Below are positions 18,785 through 28,348 of a stretch of DNA of 64,000 nucleotides, in pieces; the first letter of the stretch is position 1; each line of letters starts with the position of its first letter. The translations under genes were made by a program, and so were the position numbers. Below the pieces are notes generated by a model. It was not told the origin of the DNA, made no database searches, and saw only the letters and a list, made by a program, of their open reading frames with translations. This DNA is from Nocardioides marinus (GTDB taxonomy: Bacteria; Actinomycetota; Actinomycetes; Propionibacteriales; Nocardioidaceae): assembly GCF_013408145.1 (NCBI RefSeq), contig NZ_JACBZI010000001.1, forward strand, positions 2,556,001 through 2,620,000, in the 5' to 3' direction.

Positions 18785-18944
18785 CGGTGCTCGCCGCCGC
18801 CTCGTGCGCGAACCTGTGCCGGGGAAGGCAGGTCGTCACGCGCGCACGCTCCCGTCCGACCCTGAGGTCGAGGGTAAGGAGCGGCGTACGCCGAAACCGC
18901 GCGCCACGCCGGTGGCTGGAGTGACGCGTGTGACCGGAAATTCG

Positions 18945-18978
18945 CGCCGAGCCGGCGTATTGATACGCCGGTTCGGCG
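18945..18978. terminator. Long palindrome downstream of ndk
   Basis: 16-bp arms (18945-18960 and 18963-18978) around a TG loop; every position pairs, one as G-T. The inner stem CCGGCGTAT/ATACGCCGG is the same as in the palindrome at 21639-21670. No T-tract follows. Confidence 0.6.
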
Positions 18979-19015
18979 TCAGGTCACTGCGATGCGGGGC
19001 GGATCAGGCCTCGGG

Positions 19016-19056
19016 GTTTCGAGACGGGCGGCTGTCCGCGCCCTCCTCAACCCCCT
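19016..19056. repeat. Diverged copy of dispersed intergenic element
   Basis: Begins GGTTTCGAGACGG and ends CTCCTCAACC, resembling the ends of the 57-bp elements at 49874 and 55716 (ends GGTGGTCGAG / TCGAGACC in the opposite orientation). Similarity is only at the ends, so this is tentative. Confidence 0.3.
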
Positions 19057-19084
19057 CGGGCCACGGTGACCCGGCTCCGCCGGG

Positions 19085-19516
19085 TCAGCTGCCCTCCGGG
19101 AACCAGATGCCGATCTCGCGGACGGCGGACTCGGGCGAGTCCGAGCCGTGCACGAGGTTCTGCTGGACCGCCAGGCCCCAGTCACGGCCCAGGTCGCCGC
19201 GGATGGTGCCGGGGGCGGCGACGGTCGGGTCGGTGGTGCCGGCCAGCGAGCGGAAGCCCTCGATGCAGCGCTCGCCCTCGATCACGATCGCGGCGACGGG
19301 GCCCGAGAGCATGAACTCCACGAGCGGCTCGTAGAACGGCTTGCCCTCGTGCTCGGCGTAGTGGGCCGCGAGGAGCTCACGGGTGGCGGTGCGCAGCTCG
19401 AGGCGGACCAGCGTGTAGCCCTTGGCCTCGATCCGGCGGACGATCTCGCCGGTCAGGCCGCGGCGTACGCCGTCGGGCTTGACCAGGACCAGGGAGCGCT
19501 CAGTGGACGTCGTCAT
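19085..19516 (-). CDS. ndk: Nucleoside diphosphate kinase
   Basis: 143 residues. The active-site histidine (His123) lies in NLVHGSDS, and [13 protein letters not shown] is the conserved N-terminal motif. It transfers gamma-phosphate between nucleoside triphosphates and diphosphates. ATG at 19516 is preferred over a GTG 9 bp upstream because TAGCGT ends 7 nt before it. The position between mreB and folC follows the usual actinobacterial order (ndk-DUF4233-folC-valS), although the PdxR pair is inserted here. Confidence 0.96.
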   Translation of the reverse strand: MTTSTERSLVLVKPDGVRRGLTGEIVRRIEAKGYTLVRLELRTATRELLAAHYAEHEGKPFYEPLVEFMLSGPVAAIVIEGERCIEGFRSLAGTTDPTVAAPGTIRGDLGRDWGLAVQQNLVHGSDSPESAVREIGIWFPEGS

Positions 19517-19523
19517 GGGCGCC

Positions 19524-19529
19524 ACGCTA
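19524..19529 (-). promoter_or_regulatory. -10 hexamer TAGCGT for ndk
   Basis: It ends 7 nt before the ndk ATG, predicting a leaderless mRNA; no good -35 is visible. Confidence 0.5.
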
Positions 19530-20222
19530 CCGAGCGCCGAGCGCCCGCGCGCGGTCGGCCACGTCGGCGGGCACCTCGTCCGGCGACCACGCGTCGGCCT
19601 CCGGCGCGCCGGCGACCGTCTGCATCGGGATCACGCCGGCCCATCCCCCGGCGTCGACGTCCTCCGGCTCGTCGACCGGGCCACCCGCCCGGCGCTTGAC
19701 CGAGGCCTCGGCCAGCGGCACCGCGAGCACCGCGGTGGCCGCCAGCTCCTTGCGCGTCGGCGGCCGCAGCGTGGCCGAGCGTCCCGGAACCATGTGGTCG
19801 ACCACGGCGTCGAGTGCGCGCGCCCGCTCGGCGGGGTCCTCGACGACGCGGCAGCGGCCGATGACGACGGCCGAGCGGTAGTTCATCGAGTGGTGGAACC
19901 CCGAGCGGGCCGCGACCAGGCCGTCGAGGTGGGTGGCGGTCACGCAGACGGTCCGGTCACGGACCGAGGCCAGCCAGCCGGCCGCCACCGAGCCGTGGAG
20001 GTAGAGCGAGCCGCCCTCGTCGGGACCGTGGAGATCGACGGCGATCGCAACGGGCAGGACCACCGGGTGCGCCTCGTCGCCCCCACCGACCGTGACGCCC
20101 AGGTGCGCGACCAGCGTCTCGCGCAGGACGTCGGCCAGCTCGGCCCGATCGGTCGCCGCGCGCTCGCGGCTGCGGGTCAGCGTGGTGCGGGGCGTGGGAG
20201 AGAGCGGCGCAGCGGTGGTCAT
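19527..20222 (-). CDS. Pyridoxamine 5'-phosphate oxidase-like FMN-binding protein
   Basis: 231 residues, split-barrel flavin-binding family PF12900 (nitroimidazole-resistance/PNPOx-like). Recognisable segments: [15 protein letters not shown] and [18 protein letters not shown]. It is divergent from a MocR/PdxR-type regulator with a clear inverted-repeat operator in the 69-bp gap, an arrangement repeatedly seen in actinobacteria. The product may act on a vitamin B6 vitamer or another reducible substrate; assignment as a true PdxH is not supported by length or motif. Confidence 0.8.
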   Translation of the reverse strand: MTTAAPLSPTPRTTLTRSRERAATDRAELADVLRETLVAHLGVTVGGGDEAHPVVLPVAIAVDLHGPDEGGSLYLHGSVAAGWLASVRDRTVCVTATHLDGLVAARSGFHHSMNYRSAVVIGRCRVVEDPAERARALDAVVDHMVPGRSATLRPPTRKELAATAVLAVPLAEASVKRRAGGPVDEPEDVDAGGWAGVIPMQTVAGAPEADAWSPDEVPADVADRARALGAR

Positions 20223-20242
20223 GAGACGATCCTGACGACCCC

Positions 20243-20266
20243 AGTGGCCTGTCGACCAGGGCCACT
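20243..20266. promoter_or_regulatory. Operator between PdxR-like regulator and FMN protein
   Basis: Inverted repeat AGTGGCC (20243-20249) and GGCCACT (20260-20266) separated by 10 bp whose left half is the palindrome GTCGAC. It lies midway in the divergent intergenic region. MocR-family regulators recognise such AGTGG/CCACT half-sites, so autoregulation and control of the FMN gene are likely. Confidence 0.7.
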
Positions 20267-20291
20267 TCCTGATCAGATCGGCAGGCCAGTC

Positions 20292-21656
20292 GTGGATGTC
20301 CTCCCCCTCGCCCTGGATCGTGGCTCCGAGGTGCCCCTCGGGACCCAGGTCAGCGGGGCGATCCGCGACCTGGTCACCAGCGGGCGGCTGCACCGCGGCG
20401 ACCGGCTGCCCTCCTCCCGCGCCCTGGCCCGCGACGCCGGCGTGGCGCGCTCGGTCGTCGAGCAGGCCTACGCCCAGCTCGTCGCCGAGGGCTGGCTCGA
20501 GGGCCGCCACGGCTCCGGGACGTACGTCGCCGCCGACCGCGCTCCGGGCCCCGTGCGCACCACGGTCCCCTCGCCCGGCCCGACACCGGGCAGGTCGCTC
20601 GTCCGGCTCGACGCGGGCACCCCCTGGATCGACCCGCGCCACTCCGACGCCTGGCGCCGAGCGTGGCGCGAGGTCGGCCACGCCCCCGGCCCCCGCGGCT
20701 ACGACGACCCGCGCGGCATGCCCGTGCTGCGCGAGGCGCTGGCCGAGCGGCTCACCCGCACCCGGGGCCTGGCCGTCGACGCCGACGACGTGCGGGTCAC
20801 CGCCGGGACCACCGACGGGCTGCGGCACCTGCTGGCGGGGCTGCCCCCGGGTCCGGTCCTGGTCGACGACCCCGGCTACCGCGCCGCTGTCGAGACGATC
20901 CGCGCGAGCGGGCGCGACGTCGTCGACCACCCCGCGGGCTCGCCGGTGCACCACCTGACGGGGTCGGCGGCGGCGTACTCCACCCCGGCGCACCAGCACC
21001 CCCTCGGCCCACCGATGTCCGGCCCCGACCGACTCTCGCTGCTCGACGCCGCGCGGCGCGCGGGGGCGGTGGTCGTGGAGGACGACTACGACTCGGAGTT
21101 CCGCTACGACGTCGCGCCGATCCCCGCGCTCGCGAGCCTGGACCGCGACGTCGTGGCCTACCTCGGCACCGCGTCGAAGGCGGTGGCGCCGAGCCTGCGC
21201 CTGGGCTGGATGGTCGTGCCGCCGGGCGTGCGCGAGGCCGTCGACCGGCACCGGTCGCTCACGCACGACACCGCGTCCTGGCCGGTCCAGCGGGCCTTCT
21301 GGGCGCTGCTGCGCGACGGGTACGTCGACCGGCTGGTCCGCTCGGCGCGGCGCACCTACGCCCGTCGTGCCGCCCGCGTGGCCGACGCCCTGGGGCCGTG
21401 GCTGGAGGGGACCCCGGCCGGGATGTACGCCACCGTGCTGCTCCCGCCCGACCTCGCCGTCACGGCCCACGAGCGGGCCCGCGCCGGCGGCTTCGACGTG
21501 CCGCTGCTCTCGGACTACACCCGCACCTCGGACCTCACCGGCCTGGTCGTCGGGTTCGGCGGCTGCACCGACGACGAGCTCGACCGTGCCCTCGACCTGC
21601 TCGTCTCGGCCGTCCGCGGGCGACCCGTCCCGGTGCGTGCCGAGCCGGCGTATTGA
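20292..21656 (+). CDS. PdxR-like MocR transcriptional regulator (GntR-aminotransferase)
   Basis: 454 residues: an N-terminal GntR winged helix (QVSGAIRDLVTSGRLHRGDRLP... ALARDAGVARSVVEQAYAQLVAEGWL) and a C-terminal fold-I aminotransferase-like domain with the PLP lysine in GTASKAVAPSLRLGW (Lys296). MocR proteins sense pyridoxal phosphate or amines. GTG at 20292 starts with VDVLPLALDRG. The last five residues (AEPAY) and the stop codon are encoded within the palindrome at 21639-21670, so the C-terminus may have been shaped by that element. Confidence 0.9.
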   Translation: MDVLPLALDRGSEVPLGTQVSGAIRDLVTSGRLHRGDRLPSSRALARDAGVARSVVEQAYAQLVAEGWLEGRHGSGTYVAADRAPGPVRTTVPSPGPTPGRSLVRLDAGTPWIDPRHSDAWRRAWREVGHAPGPRGYDDPRGMPVLREALAERLTRTRGLAVDADDVRVTAGTTDGLRHLLAGLPPGPVLVDDPGYRAAVETIRASGRDVVDHPAGSPVHHLTGSAAAYSTPAHQHPLGPPMSGPDRLSLLDAARRAGAVVVEDDYDSEFRYDVAPIPALASLDRDVVAYLGTASKAVAPSLRLGWMVVPPGVREAVDRHRSLTHDTASWPVQRAFWALLRDGYVDRLVRSARRTYARRAARVADALGPWLEGTPAGMYATVLLPPDLAVTAHERARAGGFDVPLLSDYTRTSDLTGLVVGFGGCTDDELDRALDLLVSAVRGRPVPVRAEPAY

Positions 21657-21670
21657 TACGCCGGCTCGGC
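21639..21670. terminator. Palindrome at convergent gene ends, overlapping pdxR stop
   Basis: Perfect 15-bp arms (21639-21653, 21656-21670) with a TG loop; the pdxR TGA spans loop and right arm. The convergent DUF4233 gene stops 7 bp away. Sequence is nearly identical to the palindrome at 18945. Confidence 0.65.
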
Positions 21671-21676
21671 GTGGGC

Positions 21677-22057
21677 TCAGTCGGTGGCGGGGTCGGGGGC
21701 CGAGGAGTCCTCGAGGGCGGCGTAGGCGGCGGCGCGCTCGCGATCGATCTTGCGACCGAGCAGGTCCGCGGTGGCCCAGAGCAGGCCGAAGACCGCGCCC
21801 AGGAAGAACATCATCGTCACCAGGACACCCAGGCCGATCGCGACGCCCTGCAGGACCCAGCCCGCCCGGTAGGCGCCCTCGCTGCGCAGCGCGCCGGCCA
21901 GCAGCAGCGCGACGAGCGCGGGGCCCAGCCCGACGGCGAGACCGACCGGGACCGACACGTCGGTGAGGGTGAGCAGCACGGGCGTGGACAGCCCGAGCGT
22001 GATCGCCTCCAGGGAGAGGATCGCGGCGCACATGCCGCGACGGGGCGAGCGGTTCAC
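21677..22057 (-). CDS. DUF4233 membrane protein
   Basis: 126 residues with four hydrophobic segments, the size and topology of the DUF4233 family (M. tuberculosis Rv2446c). N-terminal MCAAILSLEAITLGLSTPVL is characteristic. GTG at 22057 overlaps the folC stop by 4 bp (GTGA), so it is co-translated with folC. Function unknown; the family is almost always adjacent to folC in actinobacteria. The C-terminus is a hydrophilic tail. Confidence 0.88.
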   Translation of the reverse strand: MNRSPRRGMCAAILSLEAITLGLSTPVLLTLTDVSVPVGLAVGLGPALVALLLAGALRSEGAYRAGWVLQGVAIGLGVLVTMMFFLGAVFGLLWATADLLGRKIDRERAAAYAALEDSSAPDPATD

Positions 22058-23457
22058 GGGCGCGCCCCCGTCCCCGGCTGACGGCGGTTGCGGGTGAGCA
22101 GGGTGCGCGCCTCGCCGGCCGTGACCACCGAGCCGGTGACCAGGACTGCCCCGGCACCGATGCTGGCCGAGACCGACTCGCCGGCCTCCGCCAGCGTCGC
22201 GGCTGCCTCGATGGCGTCGGCCAGGCGCGGCACCACGGTGACCCGCTCCTCGCCGAACACGTCGATGGCGGTCTCCGCCAGCGTCTCGGCGCGCATCGCG
22301 CGGTCGGTCGAGCACTGCGTGACCACCACGTGCGCCAGGACCGGCTCGAGGGCCACGAGCAGGCCCTCGGCGTCCTTGTCGGCCATCACGCCGAGCACCC
22401 CCACGAGCGGGTCGAAGGTGAAGGAGTCCTCCAGCGCGGCAGCGGCGGCCGCGGCTCCGTGGGGGTTGTGGGCGGCGTCGAGGATCACCGTGGGGCTGCG
22501 GCGCACGATCTCGAGGCGGGCCGGCGAGGTGACGTCGGCGAAGGCGGCGGCCACCAGCTCGCCGTCCAGCGGCTCGCTGCCACCCACGAGCGACTCCACC
22601 GTCGCGAGCGCGATCGCGGCGTTCTGGGCCTGATGGGCCCCGTAGAGCGGCAGGAACACGTCCTCGTAGCGGCCGCGCAGCCCCTCGAGGGTCACGATCT
22701 GCCCGCCCACGGCGGGGTTGCGGGCGGAGACACCGAAGTCGACGCCCTCGCGGAGAAGGGTGGCGCCGACCTCGGCGACGCGCGCCACCAACACGGCGTC
22801 GACGCCGGGGTCCTGGGCCGCGGACACCACGACCGAGCCGGCCTTGATGATCCCGGACTTCTCCGAGGCGATCGCCTCCGGCGTACCCCCGAGGTACTTG
22901 GCGTGGTCCACCGCGATGGGCAGCACCACGGCGACGTCGGCGTCGATGACGTTGGTGGCGTCCCACGAGCCGCCCATGCCGACCTCGACCACCGCGACGT
23001 CGACCGGCGCGTCGGCGAACGCGGCGTACGCCATGCCCACGACGGTCTCGAAGAACGACAGCGGGTGCGGCTGGTCGTCGTCGACCATGTGGGTGTAGGG
23101 CGCGATGTCGTTGAAGGCGCGCACGAACGCCTCGTCGTCCAGCGGCTCGCCGTCGACGCTGATCCGCTCGTTCATCCGCTCCACGTGCGGGCTGGTGAAG
23201 CGACCCGTGCGCAGCTCGAGCGCGCGCAGCAGCGCATCCACCATGCGGGAGGTGGAGGTCTTGCCGTTGGTGCCGGTGAGGTGGACCGCGCGGTAGGCGC
23301 GCTGGGGCTCCCCGAGCAGCTCGGTGAACGCGCGGATGCGGTCCAGCGACGGCTCGAGGCGGGTCTCGGGCCAGCGCGAGAGAAGGGCGTCCTCCACCTC
23401 GGCCATCGACTTGGCGAGACGGGGGGACGACGGGCTGGTCACGGGAGGCTCACTCAT
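22054..23457 (-). CDS. folC: Folylpolyglutamate synthase / dihydrofolate synthase
   Basis: 467 residues, Mur-ligase fold. P-loop TGTNGKTS at residues 61-68, VEVGMGGSWDATNVI, and SEKSGIIKAG are conserved; the C-terminal domain starts near TVILDAAHNPHGA. It adds glutamate to folates (and to dihydropteroate if bifunctional). It is downstream of no same-strand neighbour: the alcohol dehydrogenase is divergent, with 87 bp between the starts. DUF4233 follows in overlap. Confidence 0.95.
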   Translation of the reverse strand: MSEPPVTSPSSPRLAKSMAEVEDALLSRWPETRLEPSLDRIRAFTELLGEPQRAYRAVHLTGTNGKTSTSRMVDALLRALELRTGRFTSPHVERMNERISVDGEPLDDEAFVRAFNDIAPYTHMVDDDQPHPLSFFETVVGMAYAAFADAPVDVAVVEVGMGGSWDATNVIDADVAVVLPIAVDHAKYLGGTPEAIASEKSGIIKAGSVVVSAAQDPGVDAVLVARVAEVGATLLREGVDFGVSARNPAVGGQIVTLEGLRGRYEDVFLPLYGAHQAQNAAIALATVESLVGGSEPLDGELVAAAFADVTSPARLEIVRRSPTVILDAAHNPHGAAAAAAALEDSFTFDPLVGVLGVMADKDAEGLLVALEPVLAHVVVTQCSTDRAMRAETLAETAIDVFGEERVTVVPRLADAIEAAATLAEAGESVSASIGAGAVLVTGSVVTAGEARTLLTRNRRQPGTGARP

Positions 23458-23500
23458 GGCGGACCCAGTCTAGGTTCGGGCCCACCACACCCCCGATTCC

Positions 23501-23514
23501 TGAAACGTGTTCTA
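23501..23514. promoter_or_regulatory. KstR-type operator over the dehydrogenase promoter
   Basis: TGAAACGTGTTCTA matches the mycobacterial KstR consensus TNNAACNNGTTNNA at every fixed position. It overlaps the putative -35 (TTCTAC, 23510-23515) of the following gene, a position suited to repression. Confidence 0.6.
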
Positions 23515-23538
23515 CATCGTGCCGGCGGGCCCTAGATT
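23510..23538 (+). promoter_or_regulatory. Promoter of the alcohol dehydrogenase gene
   Basis: -35 TTCTAC at 23510-23515, 17-bp spacer, -10 TAGATT at 23533-23538, then six bases to ATG at 23545; leaderless transcription predicted. Confidence 0.55.
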
Positions 23539-23544
23539 GCTGGC

Positions 23545-24636
23545 ATGCAGACGACGGTGGCGCTGGTCGAGGCGCCGGGCAAGGACTTCCAGCTGGTCGA
23601 CGTGGAGCTCGACGACCCCCGCGAGGGCGAGGTGCTCGTGCGGATCGTGGCCGCCGGCCTGTGCCACACCGACATCACGATGCGCTCGTTCCTGCCCGCC
23701 GAGATGTTCCCCAACGTCTTCGGTCACGAGGGCACCGGCGTCGTGGAGCAGGTCGGCCCCGGCGTCGAGAACGTCGCGGTCGGCGACCACGTGGTGCTCT
23801 CCTTCAACTCCTGCCAGGCGTGCTCCCCCTGCCAGGAGGGCATCCCGGCCTACTGCGAGCAGACGCTGCTGCTCAACTACTTCGGCATGCGGCTGGACGG
23901 CTCCACCACGATGAGCCGCGACGGGGCGACCGTCTTCGGCTCCTTCTTCGGCCAGTCCAGCTTCTCCCAGCACGCGCTCGTGGGCGCCGAGTGCTGCGTC
24001 GTGGTCGACCCCGAGCTCGACCTGACCCGCCTGGCCCCCTTCGGCTGCGGCTACCAGACCGGCGTCGGCACGGTCCTCAACGTGCTCCAGCCCGGCGCCG
24101 ACGACTCCCTGGTCGTGTACGGCGCGGGCGCGGTCGGCCTGGCCGCGGTGGCCGCCGCCGTGGCAGCCGGGACGGGCACCGTGGTCGCGGTGGACCTCCA
24201 GGCCTCCCGCCTCGCCGAGGCCGAGCGCCTCGGCGCCACCACCCTCGACGCCTCCGCCACCGAGGACGTCGTCGCGGCGGTGCGCGAGCTGACCGGGGGC
24301 GGCTCGTCCTACGCGATCGACACCACCGCGGTCCCCGCCGTGGTCAAGCAGGGCCTGCAGGGGCTGCGCAGCCGCGGCACGCTGGTCGCGCTGGGACTGG
24401 GCGCCGACGAGTACCCCGTCGACGCCACGGACCTGCTCCAGGGCGGCAAGCGGCTGATGAGCAGCCTGGAGGGCGACTCCGACCCCCGCGAGATGGTGCC
24501 GCGGATGATCCAGATGCGGGCCGAGGGCACGCTCGACCTCGACCCGCTCGTGACGACCTACCCCTTCAGCGAGATCAACACCGCGGTGGCCGACGTGCTG
24601 GCCGGGAAGGTCGTCAAGCCGGTCCTGGTGTGGTGA
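23545..24636 (+). CDS. Zinc-dependent NAD(P) alcohol dehydrogenase, class III-like
   Basis: 363 residues, medium-chain dehydrogenase. Catalytic zinc ligands are Cys40 (LCHTD), His61 (GHEGTG) and Cys168 (FGCGYQTG); the structural zinc lobe has Cys90, 93, 96 and 104. The Rossmann motif GAGAVG lies at 193-198. Resembles aryl- or long-chain alcohol dehydrogenases used in catabolism. A KstR-like operator sits on its promoter, which suggests induction by a sterol or fatty acyl-CoA-type ligand. The 3' end overlaps the convergent GNAT gene by 23 bp. Confidence 0.88.
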   Translation: MQTTVALVEAPGKDFQLVDVELDDPREGEVLVRIVAAGLCHTDITMRSFLPAEMFPNVFGHEGTGVVEQVGPGVENVAVGDHVVLSFNSCQACSPCQEGIPAYCEQTLLLNYFGMRLDGSTTMSRDGATVFGSFFGQSSFSQHALVGAECCVVVDPELDLTRLAPFGCGYQTGVGTVLNVLQPGADDSLVVYGAGAVGLAAVAAAVAAGTGTVVAVDLQASRLAEAERLGATTLDASATEDVVAAVRELTGGGSSYAIDTTAVPAVVKQGLQGLRSRGTLVALGLGADEYPVDATDLLQGGKRLMSSLEGDSDPREMVPRMIQMRAEGTLDLDPLVTTYPFSEINTAVADVLAGKVVKPVLVW

Positions 24637-25522
24637 GCGCACCCGCCTCCACGAGCTCCATCCGCACCATCTCGGTCTGCGGCTCGTAGCCGATCCGCGC
24701 GTACACCCCGTTGCTGACCGGGTTGTCGACGTCGGTGAACAGGCACGCCCGGTCACCGGCCGCCAGGATCCGATCGGTCACCTCGGCGACCAGCGCAGCG
24801 GCGTACCCGTGCCCGCGGTGCTCGGCCGGCGTGTAGACCGGCCCGATGCGCGACACCCCGAAGGACGTGGCACTGTGCGCGGTCAGGTGCACGACCTCGC
24901 CGTCGACCTCCCACAGCCACACCAGCCCGTGACCCACGCGGTCCGCGGCCCACTCCCGGTCCAGGTGCTCGCCCTCCCCCTCGCGCGGCGGGCGCCCGGC
25001 CTGCCGGTCGGCCTCGGGCATGAACGCCTGGCACCACGCGGTGACCAGGTCCAGGTCGGCCTCGGTCGCGCGCCGCGACGAGCCGCGTACGCCGGTGGGC
25101 GCGACGACCCGGGTCGCCTCCCACAGCCGGTCGTGCTCGAGCACCCGGGCACCACCGCCCCGGGCCTCGGCCAGGACGCCGAGCACCACCTCGACGGACG
25201 CGCGGGCGCCGTTGGCGTGGGCGACGTCCTCACCCGTGGCCACGAGGTGACCTCCCAGTGCGCGGGCCGCGTCCTCGGACATCGGCAGCAGGTAGAGCGG
25301 GTAGGGCCGGAACGGCGCCGTGCGCATCCCCACGCCCACCACATGATCGCCGTCCAGCACCGCCGCCCACCAGCGCGGGTGCTCCGGCCTTTGCGGGTCA
25401 TCGACGGCGCGCCCGAGGGTGGTCGACACCACGGTGCTCAGCACCGGGTCCGCGGCCAGGTGCTCGCCGGCGAGCGCCAGGAAGGCGGCCGGGTCCGTGG
25501 TCTGCTCGACGCGGTGGGTCAT
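24614..25522 (-). CDS. GNAT-family N-acetyltransferase
   Basis: 302 residues. The C-terminal half is a GNAT domain with the acetyl-CoA loop [14 protein letters not shown] and a downstream [19 protein letters not shown]. The N-terminal half (to about residue 150) resembles a degenerate, second GNAT-like domain. Substrate unknown. The gene is convergent with, and overlaps by 23 bp, the alcohol dehydrogenase gene; its start is 162 bp from valS in divergent arrangement. Confidence 0.82.
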   Translation of the reverse strand: MTHRVEQTTDPAAFLALAGEHLAADPVLSTVVSTTLGRAVDDPQRPEHPRWWAAVLDGDHVVGVGMRTAPFRPYPLYLLPMSEDAARALGGHLVATGEDVAHANGARASVEVVLGVLAEARGGGARVLEHDRLWEATRVVAPTGVRGSSRRATEADLDLVTAWCQAFMPEADRQAGRPPREGEGEHLDREWAADRVGHGLVWLWEVDGEVVHLTAHSATSFGVSRIGPVYTPAEHRGHGYAAALVAEVTDRILAAGDRACLFTDVDNPVSNGVYARIGYEPQTEMVRMELVEAGALTTPGPA

Positions 25523-25670
25523 GGGCGGACGGTACGGCGACGCGAGGACATCGACATCCCCATTTCCTCTGGAGTGCGCAGGTCACGGAAAGCGTGTCAC
25601 CAGCACCCCACTCGGCCAGGCCGGACCCACCTCTGGGCGAACTGGTTTCGGCAGCCACGGGGGCGGCTCA

Positions 25671-25676
25671 TAGGAT
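25671..25676 (+). promoter_or_regulatory. -10 hexamer TAGGAT for valS
   Basis: TAGGAT ends 7 nt before the valS ATG at 25684, predicting a leaderless mRNA. That would exclude a T-box leader. Confidence 0.5.
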
Positions 25677-25683
25677 TCTCCGC

Positions 25684-28290
25684 ATGACCGAGACCCCGCA
25701 GCAGGCCACCGAACCGACGAGCACGCCCGAGCGTGCCGTCGTCGTACCGGACAAGCCTGCGCTCGAGGGCCTCGAGGCCGCCTGGTCGCAGCGGTGGAAG
25801 GAGCAGGACACCTACGCCTTCGACCGCACCCAGCCGCGCGAGAACGTCTACTCCATCGACACCCCGCCGCCGACCGTGAGCGGCAGCCTGCACGTCGGCC
25901 ACGTCTTCTCCTACACCCACACCGACCTCGTCGCCCGCTTCCAGCGGATGCGCGGCAAGTCGGTGTTCTACCCGATGGGCTGGGACGACAACGGCCTGCC
26001 GACCGAGCGTCGGGTCCAGAACTACTACGGCGTGCGCTGCGACCCCTCGCTGCCCTACGACCCCGACTTCACCCCGCCGGCCAAGCCGGACCCGAAGAAG
26101 CAGGTCCCGATCAGCCGACCGAACTTCATCGCGCTGTGCGAGGAGCTCGTCGAGCAGGACGAGCAGGTCTTCGAGCAGCTCTGGCGCACGCTGGGTCTCT
26201 CGGTGGACTGGAAGCAGCACTACACGACCATCGGCAAGAAGGCCCAGACCGTCAGCCAGCGCGCGTTCCTGCGCAACTTCGCCCGTGGCGAGGCCTACCT
26301 CCAGGAGGCGCCGACCCTCTGGGACGTCACCTTCCAGACCGCCGTGGCCCAGGCCGAGCTCGAGGCGCGCGACTACGCCGGCGCCTACCACCGCGTCGCC
26401 TACCACCGCCCTGACGGCACCCCGATCCACATCGAGACGACCCGTCCCGAGCTGATCCCGTCGGTCGTGGCGCTGATCGCCCACCCCGACGACGAGCGCT
26501 ACCAGCCGCTCTTCGGCACCACGGTCACCTCGCCGGTCTTCGGCGTCGAGGTCCCGGTCGTGGCGCACCCGGCCGCGGAGATGGACAAGGGCGCCGGCAT
26601 CGCCATGTGCTGCACCTTCGGTGACCTCACCGACGTCACGTGGTGGCGCGAGCTGCAGCTGCCGGTCCGCACGGTCATCGGCCGCGACGGCCGACTCTCC
26701 CGCGAGACACCCGAGTGGCTGGCCGCCGCCGACGAGGCCTACCAGCGCCTGGCCGGCAAGACCGTCTTCTCCGCCCGCGAGGAGATGGTCACGATGCTGC
26801 GCGAGAGCGGCGACCTCGACGGCGAGCCCAAGCCCACCCAGCGGATGGCCAACTTCTTCGAGAAGGGCGACAAGCCGCTGGAGATCGTCGCGACCCGCCA
26901 GTGGTACGTCCGCAACGGCGGCCGCGACGCCGCCCTGCGCGACGAGCTCGTCGAGGAGGGCAACCGGATCACCTGGCTGCCCTCGCACATGCAGCACCGC
27001 TACGAGAACTGGGTCAGCGGCCTCAACGGCGACTGGCTGATCTCGCGCCAGCGCTTCTTCGGCATCCCGTTCCCCGTCTGGTACCCCCTCGACGCCGAGG
27101 GCGAGCCCGACTACGACCACCCGCTCCTCCCCCGCGAGGAGCAGCTGCCCGTCGATCCCTCGACCGACGCCCCCCAGGGCTACGAGGAGGCCCAGCGCGG
27201 CAAGCCGGGCGGCTTCATCGGGGACCCCGACGTGATGGACACCTGGGCCACCTCCTCGCTCACCCCGCAGATCGCGGGCGGCTGGGAGGACGACCCGGAC
27301 CTCTTCGAGCGGGTCTTCCCGATGGACCTGTGCACCCAGGGCCACGACATCATCCGCACCTGGCTGTTCAGCCGCGTCGTGCGCGCCCACTTCGAGCACG
27401 GGCAGGTCCCGTGGAGCCACGCCATGCTCTCGGGCTGGATCCTCGACCCCGACCGCAAGAAGATGTCGAAGTCCAAGGGCAACGTGGTCGTCCCGACCGA
27501 GATCCTCGACAAGTTCGGCGCCGACGCCGTGCGCTGGCGTGCCGCGATGGCCCGCCCCGGCCTGGACTCCCCCTTCGACGAGACCCAGATGAAGGTCGGC
27601 CGCCGGCTGGCGATGAAGGTGCTCAACGCCTCCAAGTTCGTCCTCGGCAACGTCGGCGCCACGCAGACCAACGCCTTCGAGGTCTCCGAGCCCGTCGACT
27701 GCGCCCTGCTGGGCCGGCTGGCGCTGGTGGTTCGCCGGGCCACCGAGGCGTTCGAGGCCTACGACTACACGACCGCCCTGGAGACCACCGAGAAGTTCTT
27801 CTGGGAGTTCTGCGACGACTACCTCGAGCTGGTCAAGGAGCGCGCCTACGACGAGGACGGCGGCGCGGCCACCGCGTCGGCCAAGGCCGCCCTCGCCATC
27901 GCGCTGGAGGTCCAGCTGCGGCTGCTCGCGCCGTTCCTGCCTTACGTCACCGAGGAGGTCTGGTCGTGGTGGCAGGAGGGCTCCATCCACCGCGCCGCCT
28001 GGCCCACCGAGCTCGACCTGGGCTCCGCCGCGGCCGCGGACCCCTCGGTGCTCGACGCCGTGGCCGCCGCCCTCATCGGCATCCGCGGTGCGAAGTCGCA
28101 GGCCAAGGTGAGCATGCGCGCGGAGCTGGCCCGGGTCGAGGTCAGCGGCCCCGAGGCCGTGGTGGCGGCCGCGGAGAAGGCCGCCGGCGACCTGCGTCGC
28201 AGCGGCCGCATCACCGGCGACCTCGTCTTCACCCCCGGTGAGGGCAGCGAGCTGTCCGTCGACGCCGAGCTGGCCGTCCAGCCCGACTGA
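25684..28290 (+). CDS. valS: Valyl-tRNA synthetase
   Basis: 868 residues, class I synthetase. HIGH-type motif HVGH at 70-73 after [14 protein letters not shown] at 593-597 ([11 protein letters not shown]), editing (CP1) domain containing [17 protein letters not shown], and an anticodon-binding domain from about residue 680. It charges tRNA-Val in the cytosol. The ATG at 25684 ([11 protein letters not shown]) fits the TAGGAT promoter. Upstream in-frame sequence lacks valS similarity. Position next to folC is conserved in actinobacteria. Confidence 0.97.
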   Translation: MTETPQQATEPTSTPERAVVVPDKPALEGLEAAWSQRWKEQDTYAFDRTQPRENVYSIDTPPPTVSGSLHVGHVFSYTHTDLVARFQRMRGKSVFYPMGWDDNGLPTERRVQNYYGVRCDPSLPYDPDFTPPAKPDPKKQVPISRPNFIALCEELVEQDEQVFEQLWRTLGLSVDWKQHYTTIGKKAQTVSQRAFLRNFARGEAYLQEAPTLWDVTFQTAVAQAELEARDYAGAYHRVAYHRPDGTPIHIETTRPELIPSVVALIAHPDDERYQPLFGTTVTSPVFGVEVPVVAHPAAEMDKGAGIAMCCTFGDLTDVTWWRELQLPVRTVIGRDGRLSRETPEWLAAADEAYQRLAGKTVFSAREEMVTMLRESGDLDGEPKPTQRMANFFEKGDKPLEIVATRQWYVRNGGRDAALRDELVEEGNRITWLPSHMQHRYENWVSGLNGDWLISRQRFFGIPFPVWYPLDAEGEPDYDHPLLPREEQLPVDPSTDAPQGYEEAQRGKPGGFIGDPDVMDTWATSSLTPQIAGGWEDDPDLFERVFPMDLCTQGHDIIRTWLFSRVVRAHFEHGQVPWSHAMLSGWILDPDRKKMSKSKGNVVVPTEILDKFGADAVRWRAAMARPGLDSPFDETQMKVGRRLAMKVLNASKFVLGNVGATQTNAFEVSEPVDCALLGRLALVVRRATEAFEAYDYTTALETTEKFFWEFCDDYLELVKERAYDEDGGAATASAKAALAIALEVQLRLLAPFLPYVTEEVWSWWQEGSIHRAAWPTELDLGSAAAADPSVLDAVAAALIGIRGAKSQAKVSMRAELARVEVSGPEAVVAAAEKAAGDLRRSGRITGDLVFTPGEGSELSVDAELAVQPD

Positions 28291-28348
28291 CGACGTACGT
28301 CGCTGGGCGGGCCTGTCGGGTCCGCCCCGTGAGGTCGCCCCCCGAGAT

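Larger units (their letters stand above)
18785..19084. other. 300-bp intergenic region upstream of mreB
   Basis: It holds the ndk terminator palindrome at 18945-18978, a diverged copy of the dispersed element (about 19016-19056), and presumably the mreB promoter. No ORF with coding character was found. Confidence 0.5.

Noticed and set aside
25523..25683. T-box leader before valS
   Set aside because: No T-box sequence or specifier structure seen, and the -10 box is 7 nt from the start codon.
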